This document shows positions 58,035 to 59,665 of a stretch of DNA of 59,665 bases, piece after piece. The notes under the pieces were generated by a model. It saw only the letters and a list, made by a program, of their open reading frames with translations, had not been told where the DNA came from and made no database searches. How positions within the stretch are numbered: position 1 is the stretch's first letter; the number at the start of each line of letters is the position of its first letter. The DNA is from Faecousia sp. (GTDB lineage Bacteria > Bacillota > Clostridia > Oscillospirales > Oscillospiraceae): contig JARIAT010000074.1 in NCBI GenBank assembly GCA_029257715.1, positions 1-59,665 of the forward strand, given 5' to 3'. Both the position numbers and the translations under genes were made by a program.

Positions 58035-58952
58035 TTACTTCTTCACACCCTCGACAATGCCGTTTGCCAGACCGACCATACCCTGGATCTCGCTGGGAAT
58101 GATGATCTTGGTTGCCTTGCCGTCTGCGACCTTCTCCATTGCCTCGATAGACTTCAGCTTCAGCACCTGATCGTTGGGTGCTTTCTCGTTCAGCAGCGCC
58201 ATGGATTCCGCCAGTGCCTGCTGCACGGAACGGATCGCCTGTGCTTCGCCGTCTGCCTTGAGGATGGCAGCCTGCTTTTCAGCTTCTGCTTTCAGAATGG
58301 CAGCCTGCTTCTCGGCATCTGCCTTCAGGATGGCGGACTCACGCTCACCTTCTGCAATGAGGATAGCGGACTTCTTCTGACCCTCTGCCTGAAGGATCGC
58401 CTGACGGCGGTCACGCTCAGCCTTCATCTGCTTCTCCATGGAGTTCTGGATATCCTGCGGCGGCAGGATATTCTTCAGCTCCACGCGGTTGACCTTGATG
58501 CCCCAGGGATCGGTGGCAACATCCAAAATGGCGCGCATCTTGGTGTTGATGACATCACGGGAGGTCAGGGTCTGATCCAGCTCCAGATCGCCGATGATGT
58601 TACGCAGGGTTGTGGCTGTCAGTGTCTCCATTGCCATCATGGGCTGCTCCACGCCGTAGGCATACAGCTTCGGATCGGTGATCTGGAAGTAGACCACGGT
58701 ATCGATCTGCATGGTGACATTGTCCTTGGTGATGACAGGCTGCGGGGGATAGTCCAGAACCTGCTCTTTCAGGCTGACACGCTTGGCGACCCGATCGAGG
58801 AACGGGACCTTCACATGGATGCCCACACCCCACACTGCACTGAACGCGCCCAGACGCTCAATGACATACGCACGAGACTGCTGAACGACGATGATGTTGG
58901 AAATGATGAGAACCAGCACGATCAGGATCAGCACAGCAATAAAAATCCACAT
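58035..58952 (-). CDS. SPFH/band-7 (stomatin/QmcA-like) membrane protein
   Basis: 305 residues. N-terminal membrane helix (IFIAVLILIVLVLIISNIIV), SPFH domain (VVQQSRAYVIERLGAFSAV, DNVTMQIDTVVYFQITDPK), then a helical part with five perfect-phase 11-residue repeats (AILQAEGQKKS, AILIAEGERES, AILKADAEKQA, AILKAEAEKQA, AILKADGEAQA). Such proteins form cages or rafts at membranes and scaffold proteases or lipids. It lies after an NfeD gene (19-base gap), the typical partner. It is probably QmcA-like; no protease gene is adjacent. Confidence 0.9.
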   Translation of the reverse strand: MWIFIAVLILIVLVLIISNIIVVQQSRAYVIERLGAFSAVWGVGIHVKVPFLDRVAKRVSLKEQVLDYPPQPVITKDNVTMQIDTVVYFQITDPKLYAYGVEQPMMAMETLTATTLRNIIGDLELDQTLTSRDVINTKMRAILDVATDPWGIKVNRVELKNILPPQDIQNSMEKQMKAERDRRQAILQAEGQKKSAILIAEGERESAILKADAEKQAAILKAEAEKQAAILKADGEAQAIRSVQQALAESMALLNEKAPNDQVLKLKSIEAMEKVADGKATKIIIPSEIQGMVGLANGIVEGVKK

Positions 58953-58971
58953 AAATTTCTACCTCCTATTG

Positions 58972-59421
58972 TTATTTTACGGCAGATTCCTCTGCCAAAG
59001 AGACAAAAACCTTGACCCCCTCAATGCGGTCCACCCGAACCTGCACCCCTTCGGGCAGCGGCATACCGGTGGTGGAGCGGGCACTCCAGTCCATACCGCT
59101 GATGCGGACCTGCCCCAGTGCTGCCACATTGTTCACAGGCACGGTGACGATGCCGATGGAACCCACCACGCTGTCCACATTGGTGTGGATAAGACGGGGG
59201 TTGATATACTTGCGGACGATGCCCCGAAGACTTGCCAGCAGCAGGATCGATACCACAAGGAACAGCAGCACCTGAAGCCACAGAGGACCGCCCAGCAGTG
59301 CCGTCACAATGGCGGTCAGGGCACCGATGGCAAACCAGATGGATACCAGCGTGACGGTGATCCCCTCTGCAAACAGAAACACCAGCATGGCGATCAGCCA
59401 GTAAATTGCTTCCCAATTCAT
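58972..59421 (-). CDS. NfeD-family membrane protein
   Basis: 149 residues. Three membrane helices (IYWLIAMLVFLFAEGI, SIWFAIGALTAIVTALL, LQVLLFLVVSILLLAS) and a C-terminal OB-fold (GSIGIVTVPVNNVAALGQVR, RISGMDWSARS, VDRIEGVKVFVS), the short NfeD1b form without the protease domain. It pairs with the SPFH protein and starts after AAGGAGGGA. Confidence 0.9.
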   Translation of the reverse strand: MNWEAIYWLIAMLVFLFAEGITVTLVSIWFAIGALTAIVTALLGGPLWLQVLLFLVVSILLLASLRGIVRKYINPRLIHTNVDSVVGSIGIVTVPVNNVAALGQVRISGMDWSARSTTGMPLPEGVQVRVDRIEGVKVFVSLAEESAVK

Positions 59422-59472
59422 CGTGATCCCTCCTTATCCTTGGGAACGATATCCCATAAAGTTGTTAATCCT

Positions 59473-59501
59473 ACTTTAGCAGATTCTATGAAATTCGTCA
59501 A
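59473..59501 (-). promoter_or_regulatory. Sigma-A promoter of the NfeD-SPFH operon
   Basis: On the minus strand TTGACG (59501-59496), 17 bp, TAAAGT (59478-59473). From 59502 to the end I see no gene or RNA. Confidence 0.65.
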
Positions 59502-59665
59502 TTATTTTGTTCCGCAATTTGCAAAATTTTGTCATCTACTGAGCCGTTCATTTATACAGGCATCCGCTGTATGATATGCTGATATTCCCTTTGGTATTCC
59601 TATATCCATCCATCCTGAAATCCCCTGTAAACCCCGGCTGTTTTTGGAATCTGAAATGATTTCAT

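Overview
The window is a contiguous piece of a Clostridia chromosome, most likely from the order Oscillospirales (Ruminococcaceae/Oscillospiraceae). The reasons are the gene set (SpoVT- and SpoIIE-type sporulation proteins, the Prp protease with an N-terminally extended L27, RNase Y, the NusG-II protein, DUF1292/DUF421/DUF624/DUF4358 families), the moderately high GC content, AGGAGG ribosome binding sites and very regular sigma-A promoters (TTGACA, 17 bp, TATAAT). It is mostly core chromosome. I see no prophage, insertion sequence or CRISPR array.

Layout. 1-4.4 kb: end of UDP-galactopyranose mutase (glf), tRNA-Leu, then a leftward translation-related operon rlmA-prfA-tsaC/sua5-coaE. 4.5-8.6 kb: a lipid kinase-like gene, a Nudix hydrolase, then an unusual cytosolic BMP/PnrA-like binding protein with a ParB-like segment, coupled to a metallophosphoesterase. 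8.6-10.9 kb: rpsF-ssb-rpsR from a consensus promoter, a candidate structured RNA on the minus strand, and an orphan CitB-like response regulator. 11-13.6 kb: leftward ROK-like kinase and nagA. 13.9-18.6 kb: tldD-tldE and marR-MATE efflux. 18.7-22.5 kb: leftward rplU-prp-rpmA-obgE, followed by an AraC regulator. 22.5-28.2 kb: NusG-II protein, two tandem identical tRNA-Val genes, eda-kdgK (KDG catabolism), DUF362-DUF89, a zinc-ribbon protein and leftward tRNA-Gln-tRNA-Lys. 28.4-34.3 kb: nucleoside-diphosphate sugar dehydratase (PglF/CapD type), typA, a decayed nucleotide-kinase-like pseudogene, spoVT and DUF421. 34.3-39.1 kb: spoIIE, CYTH phosphatase-exonuclease pair, a small membrane protein, DUF1292 and proC. 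39.2-46.6 kb: aminotransferase, a leftward O-acetylation pair (MBOAT and DHHW/AlgX-like) behind mntP-vanZ-DUF4358, a P-loop protein and pgi. 46.8-53.2 kb: udk-HAD-ACP-like, FemAB-alanine racemase, an orphan ParB/Noc, MarR and DUF624. 53.3-59.4 kb: rny with a long leader, a palindromic repeat cluster, a small DUF6442-XRE pair, prfC and the SPFH-NfeD membrane pair.

The most interesting features not explained by ordinary annotation are: (1) a palindromic repeat family that starts at the stop codon of rny (three tandem units) and, inverted, at the stop codon of prfC, bracketing a small membrane protein/XRE repressor module with its own direct-repeat operators; (2) an unassigned ~150-nt structured RNA between rpsR and the response regulator; (3) the BMP/PnrA-ParB-like fusion without a signal peptide; (4) an ACP-like protein that lacks the phosphopantetheine serine in the expected place; and (5) structured leaders ahead of eda-kdgK and rny. 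Function assignments rest on motif recognition by eye. No database search was run.
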